In this document: positions 46,546 to 55,569 of the stretch, one piece after another | Layout: every line of letters begins with the position of its first letter | How positions within the stretch are numbered: the first letter of the stretch is position 1 | Position numbers and translations under genes: made by a program | From: CAVPDG01 sp963702535 | GTDB taxonomy: Bacteria > Chloroflexota > Anaerolineae > Anaerolineales > UBA4823 | Direction of reading: 5' to 3' | Assembly: GCA_963702535.1 (NCBI GenBank) | Contig: CAVPDG010000011.1 | Location: 62,001-126,000 of the forward strand | DNA length: 64,000 nucleotides | Notes under the pieces: model-generated | What the model was told of the DNA's origin: nothing | Databases searched by the model: none | What the model saw: only the letters and a program-made list of their open reading frames with translations

Positions 46546-48140
46546 CTACCCCAGATAGACCCACTCGCCTCCCAGCATGGTTGCTGCGGGGCGCATTTGT
46601 TTTATATAGCTCAATATCGCACGTGAAGGGATCTTGCGCCAACAATACCAGGTCGGCAAAGCAACCGGGGCTTAATTTACCGCACTGCTTCTCTACCCCA
46701 GCAGCCAGAGCGGGACCCAGGGTGTAGGCTTGAAACGCCTGTGAGCGTGAAATACGCTGCTCTGGATACCAACCCTGGGGAGTTGGGGAGCCATCTGCAC
46801 GGCGGCGCGTGACTGCTGCGTAAAGACCCGCAAACGGATTGGGCGTTTCGACCGGAGCATCCGACCCGAAAGCCAGTACCGTCCCGTGCGCGAGCAGGCT
46901 GTTCCAGGCATAGGCATGGGACGAGCGCTCTCCCCAGAATTGATCTGCCATATCCATATCGGAGGTTGCATGTAAGGGCTGCATCGAGGCGATCACTCCC
47001 AGCTTTGCCAGGCGGGGGGCATCCTCGGGATGGATGAGCTGGACGTGCTCGATGCGGTGCCGCAGCGGGGCTTTTGCCTGCAGCGTGCTCAGCGGCGGGT
47101 TGCTCTCCAGGCGGGTAATCGCCTCCAGGACAGCCCGGTTGGCGCGGTCGCCAATGGCGTGGACTGCCAGGCTGAAGCCATTCTCCATTGCCTGAAATCC
47201 GATCTCGAGTAATTCATCCGTATCCACCAGGAGTAAGCCGTGATTACCAGGTTCCGAATCATACGGCTGCAACATTGCCGCAGTGCGAGGACCAAGGGCG
47301 CCATCTGCGAACACTTTAACCCCGCCAATGCGCAGGTAAGCGTCTCCGAATCCGCTACGCAGTCCGAGAGCCGCTGCGTGCGGCAGGTCGGTGACGCGGA
47401 TGCTCTTGAGCACGCGGATATTCAGCTCGTGACGCCCATGCAGATCCTGCAGCGTCGCCAAGCAATCGAGCGGATCGAAATCGTGGATAAAGGTAAGCCC
47501 CATCTGCGAGAGCCGGGATATTGCCGACCTGATCACGGCGGCTCTCTGCTGAAGCGTGGGTTGAGGGATGGCGCTGGCAACGAGCTGCAGCGCGGATTCG
47601 AACAGGATGCCATCCGGCTGCCCACTGGCGTCGCGGTGGAACTTGCCGCCGGCAGGGTCTGGGGCGCCCTGGGTGATGCCCGCGGCGCGCAGAGCAGCGC
47701 TGTTTGCCCAGGCGGCATGCAGGGATTTGGCGGTGAGATAAACCGGATTGTGCGGAGCGACCTCATCCAGCTCGCCCGCGTTGCCAAAGCCGTCTGCCCA
47801 GCTATTCTGGTTCCAGCCGTGTCCCAGGATCCACTCGCCGGGTGTGGCGGAGGCAGCGCGCTGGGCTACGCCGCCTCAGGCACTCCTGCCGGGTGGAGGT
47901 TTCACAATCCACTTGTTGCAGGGATAGTGCATATTGCTCGAGATGAATGTGAGCATCGGTCAGACCTGGAAGGATGGTATAGCCGCTGGCGTCAAATAGA
48001 TCCGCGGGGCGAGGATACTGGCTCAGGATGTAAGAATCAGCGCCCATATCGACGATGCGGTCGCCCTCAATGGCGAGCGCGGCAGCGGTAGGGCGGCTCG
48101 CATCGAATGTGTAGATCTTAGCATGGACGATTAAATGCAT
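46546..48140 (-). CDS. YtcJ-like amidohydrolase (three frameshifts)
   Basis: About 530 residues, amidohydrolase_3 family. The N-terminus is MHLIVHAKIYTFDAS, with metal site LPGLTDAHIHLEQYA. The middle has VKVFADGALGPRTAAML, AVHAIGDRANR, RHRIEHVQLI and FGSDAPVETPNPF. The frame breaks near 47880, 47580 and 46600. The last one is an extra C in a CCCC run; its removal gives the ending ATMLGGEWVYLG and a stop at 46546. The substrate is unknown; the family often acts on amides, imides or cyclic ureides. Confidence 0.75.
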
Positions 48141-48194
48141 CGCTTAAGCCGGAACATTTATTGGAAATGAAGCGCTCACGGGAGATTGCGAGCT

Positions 48195-49049
48195 TCAGAT
48201 TTCATCACCGAGGATTTTGTCGATCAAGGAGTTAAATTCTTCCTCGGAATAAAAATGGATCGAGATGGTTCCACCTTTTCTGCGCCGGGTGAGGTGGACC
48301 TTTGTGCCGAGATGGGAGCGCAGGCGATCTTCGATTGCCGTGATTTCTGGTGAGGGGGGCGTCTGATGGCGCGTTGCCGGGACCTGTCCGAGCAGCTTTT
48401 GCACCAGCTCTTCCGTCTGGCGGACGGTCAGTTCGCGCTGGAGGATGGTATGCAAGGCGGAGTCCTGCGCTTCGGGGGTGTGGAGGGCGAGCAAGGCGCG
48501 GGCGTGTCCCTCGCTGATGCGGCTCTCCATGAGCGCTTTCTTCACCGGCTCGGGGAGCTTGAGCAGCCGCAGCGTGTTGGTTACAGCTACCCGGCTTTTA
48601 CCGACACGATCAGCTATCTCATCGTGTGAAAGACCAAACTCATCCACCAGGTGCCGGTAACCCGCAGCGGCTTCCAGGGGACTCAGATCGGCGCGCTGGA
48701 TATTCTCAACCAGCGCTAGCTCCAAGCGCTGCTGCTCATTCGCCTGCCTGACGATGGCAGGAACGGTATGCAATCCAGCCTGGGCAGCCGCCAATAAACG
48801 GCGCCCGCCGGCAACCAGCGTGTAAGTATTGCTCTGTCCATCATAGGTGACAATCAGCGGCTGCAGGACGCCCACCTCGCGAATCGAAGCGGTCAGGTCA
48901 GCCAGCTCATCGCGATCGATGCTCAGGCGTGGCTGGTGTGGGTTGGGCGCGATCTGATCTACGGGGATATTGTGTATCCCTTCTGCGACCGGCTCTTCGG
49001 ATCCAATGAGGGCGTCCAGACCTCTTCCAAGTCCTGTTTTCCGCGGCAT
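48195..49049 (-). CDS. parB: Chromosome partitioning protein ParB
   Basis: 284 residues. It begins with the TGLGRGLDALIG motif. The CTP-binding ParB/Srx domain has VDQIAPNPHQPRLSID, LQPLIVTYDG and LVAGGRRLLAA, followed by the helix-turn-helix LSHDEIADRVGKSRVAVTN. The C-terminal dimerisation domain is rich in basic residues. It follows parA by three bases. I found no perfect parS (TGTTTCACGTGAAACA) in the window. Confidence 0.95.
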   Translation of the reverse strand: MPRKTGLGRGLDALIGSEEPVAEGIHNIPVDQIAPNPHQPRLSIDRDELADLTASIREVGVLQPLIVTYDGQSNTYTLVAGGRRLLAAAQAGLHTVPAIVRQANEQQRLELALVENIQRADLSPLEAAAGYRHLVDEFGLSHDEIADRVGKSRVAVTNTLRLLKLPEPVKKALMESRISEGHARALLALHTPEAQDSALHTILQRELTVRQTEELVQKLLGQVPATRHQTPPSPEITAIEDRLRSHLGTKVHLTRRRKGGTISIHFYSEEEFNSLIDKILGDEI

Positions 49050-49052
49050 CGG

Positions 49053-49844
49053 TTACTCCACCTGGGCTGGCATTGTCACCCCATCTTTTATCATGATCTC
49101 TCTGGCGAGGGCAGCGTATGCCTCGGCGCCGGTAGACGAGGGGGCGTAAACAGAAACAGGCTGACCAAAGGAAGGCGCTTCGGCAAGGCGCACGCTGCGA
49201 GGGATGATCGTTTCAAAGACCTGCTTGGGGAAGAAGCGCTTTACTTCATTAACTACATCATTGGAAAGGTTGGTGCGACCATCGAACATTGTCAGCAGGA
49301 CGCCACGGATCGTAAGATCGGGGACGAGGGCGCTGCGCACCTTGTTGATTGTTTTTACAAGCTGTCCAAGACCTTCCAGGGCGAGGTATTCGCATTGAAC
49401 CGGTATGATCAAGCCATCCTCGGCTGCAACCAAGCCGTTGAGGGTCAACAATCCCAGCGAGGGGGGGCAATCCACCAGGATGTAGTCGTAGCGATCGCCG
49501 AGCACAGCCAGGGCTTTCTTCAGGCGCGTTTCGTGGGCAAGCTCGTTTACCAGCTCTACCTCAGCCCCCGCCAATCCAGGAGTGGAGGGCAGGATGGATA
49601 GCTTAAGTTTGGAGTTATACAGGATAAAACTAGCGGCGGGGGAGGCGCTGATCAGGACTTCGTAAGTACCTCCGCGGATGGTATTTTTGTCGATCTTGAG
49701 GCAAGAAGTGGCATTCGATTGGGGATCCAGGTCGATCAGCAGGACGCGCTGCTCGTAATAAGCGAGATAAGCTCCCAGGTTGATGGCGGTTGTGGTCTTG
49801 CCAACGCCTCCCTTTTGATTGGCGAGTGTATAGATGCGCGCCAT
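49053..49844 (-). CDS. parA: Chromosome partitioning ATPase ParA/Soj
   Basis: 263 residues. The deviant Walker A is KGGVGKTT (11-18), followed by LLIDLDPQSNATSCL, the Walker B DYILVDCPPSLGLLT and VQCEYLALEGLGQL. There is no N-terminal helix-turn-helix, so it is a Soj/ParAb-type protein. It works with ParB to segregate the origin. It begins three bases after the pfkB gene stop, so that gene is co-transcribed with parAB. Confidence 0.95.
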   Translation of the reverse strand: MARIYTLANQKGGVGKTTTAINLGAYLAYYEQRVLLIDLDPQSNATSCLKIDKNTIRGGTYEVLISASPAASFILYNSKLKLSILPSTPGLAGAEVELVNELAHETRLKKALAVLGDRYDYILVDCPPSLGLLTLNGLVAAEDGLIIPVQCEYLALEGLGQLVKTINKVRSALVPDLTIRGVLLTMFDGRTNLSNDVVNEVKRFFPKQVFETIIPRSVRLAEAPSFGQPVSVYAPSSTGAEAYAALAREIMIKDGVTMPAQVE

Positions 49845-49847
49845 CAG

Positions 49848-50696
49848 CTAAAATACCTCAACCAGGCACTCCTGGATTTCTTCCGCGGTGGGTATGCCGC
49901 TCAGACCGGGACGCGTGACGGAGTATGCAGCCAGCTGTGTGGCAAAGCGGGCTGCTTCCCAGGGATCACGCGTTGTATGCAGGCGCGTGAAAAATGCCGC
50001 GGCAAAGATATCTCCTGCGCCGGTGGAATCCACTTCTTTTACCTCAGGTGGACGAAAGCGACGCACATCTCCGTGCCAGTACAGGCGTGTTCCGCGAGCG
50101 CCCTCGGTTACTGCCAGGACGGGACAGGAAGCAGCCATCTCCTCGATGCGGTTTTCATCTCCGGCGACATCCTCCAGGCTGATGACCGCCGCGCCGGCAC
50201 GCTGCAATACAAAAGTGGCTTCTGGCCATTCACCGGTCGAGACATTCCCCGAAGAGTCCCAGTATCGTAACCAGCCCTGGGGAGTGACGCCGATCAAAGC
50301 GGTGGGAAAATGGCGCACCAAAGAAGGCTCCACTTCCTGGGCGACGGGCGCAAGATGGACAACCGGCGCATTCCGCCATGGATCTGGGATGAGATTCAGG
50401 TTCAAAGCAGGGGCAAGGTGCTGGATAATTTGTTTTCGCCCCGCAGGGGTTTGGATGTTTTCAAACGTGGTGCTGAACTCGGCTGGATAATTGATAATCG
50501 GGATCTCGCCAAGCTCGGTGAGCGGCGCTTCGCCGGCGTGTGAGGTGACAATACCCACACGCAAGCCTAAAGCCCGGGCGGTGAGGGCGGCATACGTTAC
50601 CGTTCCCCCCATACGACGACCCGCTGGTAGAATGTCACAAGTCACGTGACCAATGGCGAGATAATCGACGGGTTCGAGGAGTACGGGTTTAAACAT
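49848..50696 (-). CDS. PfkB-family sugar/nucleoside kinase
   Basis: About 282 residues. Ribokinase-fold landmarks are YLAIGHVTCDILPAGRRMGG (N-terminal), VIGVTPQGWLRYWDSSG and the C-terminal anion hole and catalytic base EVDSTGAGDIFAAAFFTRL. The ATG at 50696 (MFKPVLLEP) is chosen over an upstream in-frame start at 50720 because TATAAT lies exactly six bases ahead. The substrate is not predictable. Its position between parA and jag is unusual. Confidence 0.88.
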   Translation of the reverse strand: MFKPVLLEPVDYLAIGHVTCDILPAGRRMGGTVTYAALTARALGLRVGIVTSHAGEAPLTELGEIPIINYPAEFSTTFENIQTPAGRKQIIQHLAPALNLNLIPDPWRNAPVVHLAPVAQEVEPSLVRHFPTALIGVTPQGWLRYWDSSGNVSTGEWPEATFVLQRAGAAVISLEDVAGDENRIEEMAASCPVLAVTEGARGTRLYWHGDVRRFRPPEVKEVDSTGAGDIFAAAFFTRLHTTRDPWEAARFATQLAAYSVTRPGLSGIPTAEEIQECLVEVF

Positions 50697-50708
50697 AGCC
50701 CCATTATA
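50697..50708 (-). promoter_or_regulatory. -10 box of a leaderless pfkB-parA-parB promoter
   Basis: On the minus strand GTATAAT (complement 50703-50708) is followed by six bases and the ATG at 50696. Confidence 0.6.
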
Positions 50709-50797
50709 CATGAAAGACAAGCGCCGATGACGTAACCGTGGTTCAACCGGTTACATCACCGCGCTTTGAAGGATTTCGCTCCGGATAAGCTCCGGAC

Positions 50798-51565
50798 CTA
50801 CTTGGGTATGATCGTGACTTTGCGGTGCGGCTCTTCGCCGATGCTTTCCGTAGCGACCAGTGGATTGTCACGCAGCTCGATGTGAATGAGACGCCGCTCG
50901 TTGGAGGGCATAGGCTCGAGCACCTGGCGCCGCTGGGTATTGACTGCCTGGTCTGCCATGCGGCGCGCCAGCTGGCGGATCTGCTGCTCGCGGCGCTGGC
51001 GGTAGCCTTCGACATCCAGGACCAGAGTCACAGGCTGCCCCATTTCCTTGGCTAAGATCAGATTGGCAATGTACTGCAAGGCGTTTAATGTCTCTGCCTG
51101 CCGCCCGATCAAGATGCTCAAGTCGTTACCGCGAATATCAACCCGAACCGGAATACGGCTGCGGGCATCTTCCGGCTCTCCAAAGCTGGCTGTCACCTCG
51201 GCTTTTACGTGCATTTTCTCGAGCAGCTCGCTAACGGTCTCCTGGGCTACATGGAGGGTGATATCCTCCTGGACCGATTTAGCCCGTGGAGTTGCTTGAG
51301 CTGGAGGCGATTCCATCTTCGTTTCATCTTCGGGAACCCCGGCTTCCGCAAGAGATTCATCCGGCTCGGCAGTCTGCGCGACTGCCTTGATGGAAATGCG
51401 GATGCGCGCTTGCCTGGAGCCGATGCCGAATAATCCACGGCTGCCTTCATCCAGCACCTCTACATCCACATCCTTTTCTGTAAGCCCCAGCTCCCCCAAG
51501 CCTTGCGCCAGGGCTTCTTCTACGGAAGGCGCGATCACCTCTAAGGTTGTGCGATTATCATTCAT
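50798..51565 (-). CDS. jag: Jag/SpoIIIJ-associated RNA-binding protein
   Basis: 255 residues. The Jag-N domain spans about 4-50 (EVIAPSVEEALAQGLGELGL) and is followed by a variable acidic linker. The KH domain has GNDLSILIGRQAETLNALQY, and the R3H domain has MPSNERRLIHIELRDNP. These proteins (KhpB/EloR) bind RNA and influence cell division and wall synthesis. The gene follows yidC by 49 bases with GGAGG before the ATG, the standard yidC-jag order. Confidence 0.92.
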   Translation of the reverse strand: MNDNRTTLEVIAPSVEEALAQGLGELGLTEKDVDVEVLDEGSRGLFGIGSRQARIRISIKAVAQTAEPDESLAEAGVPEDETKMESPPAQATPRAKSVQEDITLHVAQETVSELLEKMHVKAEVTASFGEPEDARSRIPVRVDIRGNDLSILIGRQAETLNALQYIANLILAKEMGQPVTLVLDVEGYRQRREQQIRQLARRMADQAVNTQRRQVLEPMPSNERRLIHIELRDNPLVATESIGEEPHRKVTIIPK

Positions 51566-51614
51566 TCTAGCCTCAAAATCCTCCCACCAGAGGCGGGCAA
51601 CAAAGGATGGATAC

Positions 51615-52404
51615 CTATTTCTTGCTCTTGCCGGAGGTAACCTGCTTGCCCATCAAGCCTTTTGGCAAAAGATTACGCCATTCCACTTTACCCATTGCGG
51701 CGTATTGACCGATGGTGAAGATGTTGCTGACGATGAAATATAATGCCAGACCCGAGGAAAATGAATATGCCAGCCAGCCCATGAGAAATGGCATGTACAA
51801 ATTCATGGCTTGCGTCATCTGGGCGCCCTGCTCGCCGGGCTGGGCAGGCGGCGTCATCAGTTTCGACTGGATATAGGTCGTAATGACAACGATGATCGCC
51901 AGCACGGGAATGCCGAAACCTGCGATATAGAAGCGCTCGGGTTGGTCCAGGTTAAACCATAAGAAATTGGTTGTTGAGCGGGATCAGGGCGGCGGCGGGG
52001 ATGAAGGGATAGAGATGGGTCGAAAGCTCGAATAACTGCGTGGGTGTAACGGCTAAGGCGCGGATGATCGATTGGTAAAGCCCGATGATAATGGGGAACT
52101 GGATGACGGTTGGCAGGCAGCCTCCCAGCGGGTTGATGCCCATTTCCTTGTAAAGCGCCATCTGCTCCTGGTTGAGCTTGGTCTTATCATCTTTGTATTT
52201 CTTCTGTAGGTCCTGCCATTTCTTAGACTTCTGGAACTCCTGCATCTTTGCCTGGCTCTTGGTTTGTTGGTAGGTGAGCGGCAAGGTGATCAGGCGGATC
52301 AACACGGTGAAAACGATAATTGCCAGGCCGAAGTTGTTCCAGAGCAGGTCATAAATCCACAGCAGGGTATTTACCATCGGGTCAATGATCAGAGTATTCC
52401 ACAT
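51615..52404 (-). CDS. yidC: Membrane protein insertase YidC (one frameshift)
   Basis: About 262 residues of the short Gram-positive type, with no large periplasmic domain. Landmarks are FGLAIIVFTVLIRLITLPLT, the cytoplasmic coiled loop KMQEFQKSKKWQDLQKKYKD and GINPLGGCLPTVIQFPIIIG. After a break near 51955 (LNNQFLWFNLDQP restored) come YIQSKLMTPP and NLYMPFLMGWLAYSFSSGLA. The conserved Arg lies in the first helix (LIRLI). YidC should be essential, so the break is probably an assembly error. Confidence 0.9.
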
Positions 52405-52425
52405 GCCATTTTTCCTGTCTTAAAC

Positions 52426-53520
52426 CTATTTCTTCGCTTCGGGAATGAAGACCCATTTTTGGTTGCCGGCGGTATCCAGGGCTACAAGGTAATCATCCAC
52501 GCCGGTATGCGCGGTGGCGACCAGGATCAAGTCGCCAGCCTGCACAGGCGTGGTGAAGAGCTTCGCCTTTTCTCCCATATTCTTGGTCCAGAGGGTTTTC
52601 CCAGTGAGGTCAAGCGCGTAGACCGAGCCTGCAGCCGTGGTGAAGTAAATTTTTCCATCCGTGACCAGGGGTGATTGGGTAATCGCTCCATCGGCTTGCT
52701 GCTGCCACTTGATCGATCCATTGGCAGCATCGAGCGCATAGAACGCGCCGCTCAAGTCGCCAAAATAGAGGGTATCCTCCAGGAGGATCGGTCCACCCCA
52801 CACCCAGTCCTGGGTGGATGCCTTCCAGGTCACCTGCCCGTTATTGGCGTTGATGGCAAGCAGCTCGTTATTGAACGTGCCCACATACACAACACCAGAT
52901 CCATATGCCGGTATGCCCACAATAGAGCCGCCCAGGTCCGTAGTTTCCCAGTTCAGATTACCGGTCTGTGCATCGATGGAATAGAGCGAATGATCCATAG
53001 ATGGAAGATAGATGCATTCACACTCCGGATCAGTAGCGGGTGTGGTCCAAAGCGGACCTGATGTGGTAAATGTCCAGCGGAGATTGCCCTGCAAATCGAG
53101 GGCGAATAATTCGTTGTTTGCGTTAGGCGCATAGATGAACTGCTCGGTCACCAACGGCGCAGCGATGTAACGGTTATCCGCATCGGTAAAGCTCCATTTC
53201 TCTCCACCGAAGGCTGGATCTATGCTGAAGAGGACATTCTCATAGCTGCCTGCCAGTAACTGACCGTCCTTGGTGAGCGTGGGCGTAGCGTAGAAGCTTC
53301 GCTTGTTATCCTGTTCTGCAGGAAACCGCCATCTTTCTCTACCGTTGCTGAGATCGACGGCGTAAACGTGCCGGTTGTATGCCAGATAGGCTGTCGTTGC
53401 ATCTGCGGAGAGGCCGGGCCAGCTCGTAGCGGATGCCTGACCCGCACCGCCAGCGCATCCGGAGAGAATCAGCGCCCCGGCGATGAGTAGGATGGAAAGA
53501 GAGGAAAGCTTAATTTTCAT
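52426..53520 (-). CDS. PQQ-propeller lipoprotein (BamB-like) in the yidC operon
   Basis: 364 residues. The lipobox is LIAGALILSGCAG (about 12-24). The rest is a beta-propeller with repeats such as LSNGRERWRFP, LDLQGNLRWTFTTSG, IDAQTGNLNWETTDLGG, INANNGQVTWKAST and LDLTGKTLWTKNM. This resembles BamB, an outer-membrane assembly factor, yet the rest of the window suggests a single-membrane cell. It sits between yidD and yidC on the same strand, 22 bases from yidC, implying a role with the membrane insertase. Confidence 0.85.
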   Translation of the reverse strand: MKIKLSSLSILLIAGALILSGCAGGAGQASATSWPGLSADATTAYLAYNRHVYAVDLSNGRERWRFPAEQDNKRSFYATPTLTKDGQLLAGSYENVLFSIDPAFGGEKWSFTDADNRYIAAPLVTEQFIYAPNANNELFALDLQGNLRWTFTTSGPLWTTPATDPECECIYLPSMDHSLYSIDAQTGNLNWETTDLGGSIVGIPAYGSGVVYVGTFNNELLAINANNGQVTWKASTQDWVWGGPILLEDTLYFGDLSGAFYALDAANGSIKWQQQADGAITQSPLVTDGKIYFTTAAGSVYALDLTGKTLWTKNMGEKAKLFTTPVQAGDLILVATAHTGVDDYLVALDTAGNQKWVFIPEAKK

Positions 53521-53579
53521 GCGATTTGTCTTTTAGGCATCATAGTGTTGGCATTCCTCCGATGAGGATGGAACTGCCC

Positions 53580-53888
53580 TTAGGGGACGGGATCAAAACC
53601 CCCAGGATTGAACGGGTTGCAGCGTATCACCCGCCAGGCAGCCATCAGACTGCCTTTGATAACTCCGAATTTGTAGACCGCCTGGTAACCATAATGAGAG
53701 CAAGATGGGTAAAAGCGGCAGGTATTGGGCGGCATGGCTCGCGAGAAGGTCATCTGGTAAAAACGAATCAGCGACAGGAGGAATATCCTGGGCAGATTCA
53801 TGAGGGTAACGGGCAAATCTCGCAGCCGAGGCTCCGCGGGGTAATCATGCTGGGGATGAGGATTGGTATCAGTCTGCATGATGCTCAT
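53580..53888 (-). CDS. yidD: Membrane protein insertion efficiency factor YidD
   Basis: About 102 residues. The YidD core is LSLIRFYQMTFSR, NTCRFYPSCSHYGYQAV and IRCNPFNPGGFDPVP, with the characteristic cysteines. Two start codons overlap the rnpA end: ATG at 53888 (MSIMQTD) and ATG at 53879 (MQTD). An in-frame start at 53921 lies deep inside rnpA and is unlikely. Confidence 0.9.
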   Translation of the reverse strand: MSIMQTDTNPHPQHDYPAEPRLRDLPVTLMNLPRIFLLSLIRFYQMTFSRAMPPNTCRFYPSCSHYGYQAVYKFGVIKGSLMAAWRVIRCNPFNPGGFDPVP

Positions 53889-54219
53889 GGACCAGGTTCG
53901 CCCGCTCCAGCAGGGAAACAAGCGCCAGGGAGACTTCGCGGGAGGTGGCTGAAGCGATCGACATGCGAGCCATGATGAGGATATCCCACCCAGGGTTAAT
54001 GTCCGGTACGAGCGGCGCCAGCGCAGCGCGGATTACGCGCTTTGCCCGGTTCCGTTGCACGGCATTTCCGACTGTCCGCCCGGCTGAAACTGCAAAGCGG
54101 GACATTTCCAGCGAGTTGGGCAGAGCGCATAACACAATAAGCGGGTGGGCAAATGACTTTCCTAGCCGCCGCACCCGCTTTACATCGGCTGATCTTTTCA
54201 GTCTGAGCCTGGTTTTCAC
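53869..54219 (-). CDS. rnpA: Ribonuclease P protein component
   Basis: 116 residues, basic. It has LKRSADVKRVRRLGKSFAHP and the RNP motif GRTVGNAVQRNRAKRVIR. It binds the RNase P RNA for 5' tRNA maturation. It follows rpmH by 43 bases and overlaps yidD, the conserved order of the rpmH-rnpA-yidD-yidC block. Confidence 0.95.
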   Translation of the reverse strand: MKTRLRLKRSADVKRVRRLGKSFAHPLIVLCALPNSLEMSRFAVSAGRTVGNAVQRNRAKRVIRAALAPLVPDINPGWDILIMARMSIASATSREVSLALVSLLERANLVHEHHAD

Positions 54220-54262
54220 CTGCCGACTGGCGAGTCATGGGTAAAGTCGACGGATTCAGCGA

Positions 54263-54440
54263 TCATCCCTTCCAGTTGACCTTCTTGACGTGATTGTTCT
54301 TTGTAACGGTCAAGCGGTAACGACCTCTGAGCCTTCTGGCTTTTAAGACTTTCCGCCCGCCCGAGGTAGACATGCGATTCCCTGAAGCCATGGACTCTCA
54401 CGCGGCGGCGGATTTTGGGCTGGTAAGTTCTCTTCGTCAT
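54263..54440 (-). CDS. rpmH: Ribosomal protein L34 (one frameshift)
   Basis: About 58 residues. The N-terminal part MTKRTYQPKIRRRVRVHGFR is canonical. One extra G in the GGG run at about 54380 throws the frame; removing it gives NRMSTSGGRKVLKARRLRG and RYRLTVTK, then a stop at 54263. L34 is normally a compact 44-50 residues, so the tail (NNHVKKVNWKG) is slightly long. An in-frame ATG two codons upstream (54446) is an alternative. Disruption of this gene is the strongest evidence that the indels are artefacts. Confidence 0.92.
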
Positions 54441-54472
54441 CTTCACTTCCTATCACGGTAAGGATAATTCCT

Positions 54473-54529
54473 GGTCGCCTAAAGGCGGTAGCGACCGATG
54501 ATTATACCCTAGCAAGGTGGATTTGGCAA
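54473..54529 (-). promoter_or_regulatory. Promoter and leader hairpin of the rpmH operon
   Basis: On the minus strand TTGCCA (54524-54529) and TATAAT (54501-54506) are spaced by 17 bases, the same boxes as the tRNA-Thr promoter. The start falls near 54494. Just downstream GGTCGC and GCGACC (54473-54478 / 54491-54496) can form a leader hairpin. Confidence 0.75.
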
Positions 54530-54535
54530 ACGCAA

Positions 54536-55547
54536 TTATAAAGCAGTTTCTACCCTGGTATGGGTGAGAAGTCGAAAGGCGTAGGCGCCAAACGCCAACG
54601 GCAGCCAGAATGTAATGCCTCTATAGGATAATGCAATCACTGCAGCAGCTCCCAGTGGAACTTTAAGCGAGGTCAATGCAAGTGTAAGCCCGCCCTCAAC
54701 AAACCCGATGCCAGCCGGAGTGGGGGAGACGATCAAAAACAGGTATCCCAGGCTGAAACCGGCTACCAGCGTGCCTGGCGCCAGAGGAACTTCGAAGGCG
54801 ATAAAGCACAGGAGCAAAATACCCATCAGCAGGATTTTGCTGCTAACGGCGAGCATGAAAGGGATAACCAGATTCAATCCGCCGGTGTTCGAGCGCTTTT
54901 AAAGCATCACTGGCTTCGTAGGCGAACTCATAGGCGCGATCCTCCGAGAGATACTCGCGGTGGATAAAGGGTCTGAGCAGCTTGTTCACAAAGCGACCGC
55001 ATTTCGCAAGGAAATCACCCAGGCGTTGTCCCGACCGGGTACCCAGGTAGAGCAGGAAACTGAATACCAGAGCCGTCGCCAGGAGGATCAAGGTGGCGAT
55101 GATCTCTGCAAAGTTCAAGTTGTTGCGCCGGATCAGAACGAGCAGTCCGAAAGCGAGGACAAATAGGAAGCCAGCATAGTCGAACAGGACAAATAAAACG
55201 CCGCCTACCGTCGCTCGCCCCGTTGAGTAACCACGCCGGCGCGCTTCGGAGATAAAAACAGCCATACCGCTCATGCCTGCAGTGGGCGCGACCACGTTGA
55301 CAAAATTCGCGGCTGCGCCGAGCATGAGCATTTTGCCCATCTTCTCCTGGATGCCGGTGATATGGAAGATCTTTTTATACGAGAAGGCAATATTCACCAA
55401 CCAGAACGCTTGGAGGAATACCGCCATGAGAAGATAGCGCCAGTCTCCGTGGCGGAAGGTATCTGCAATCGCTTCGACCTCGGAGAACTGGACGATGACA
55501 TAAACTACTGCCAGCAAGAGAACAATGGCGAAAATGAATTTCCGCAT
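54536..55547 (-). CDS. Flippase-like UPF0104/LPG-synthase-TM protein (one frameshift)
   Basis: About 336 residues with 7-8 membrane helices. The family pattern is seen in GAAANFVNVVAPTAGMSGMA and, after the break, in LFLIVSPTPAGIGFVEGGLT. The frame changes near 54888; joining DALKALE to NLVIPFMLAVSSK restores it. The ATG at 55547 (MRKFIFAIVL) lies six bases after TATAAT, so an upstream in-frame start at 55601, inside the neighbouring gene, is rejected. Proteins of this family move or modify lipids or isoprenoid-linked sugars; the substrate is unknown. Confidence 0.8.
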
Positions 55548-55559
55548 GCAGGCATTATA
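55548..55559 (-). promoter_or_regulatory. -10 box of the leaderless flippase-like gene
   Basis: On the minus strand GTATAAT (complement 55554-55559), six bases, then the ATG at 55547. Confidence 0.6.
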
Positions 55560-55569
55560 CTCAATAAAC

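Noticed and set aside
48195..54529. Replication origin next to the parAB-rpmH block
   Set aside because: The gene order is typical of origin regions, but dnaA, dnaN and a cluster of TTATNCACA boxes are absent. Single partial matches in coding DNA are not evidence.
54535..54540. TATAAT on the minus strand beside the flippase stop codon
   Set aside because: It overlaps the stop codon of the flippase-like gene and lacks a -35. The rpmH promoter with full -35/-10 lies just downstream at 54501-54529.
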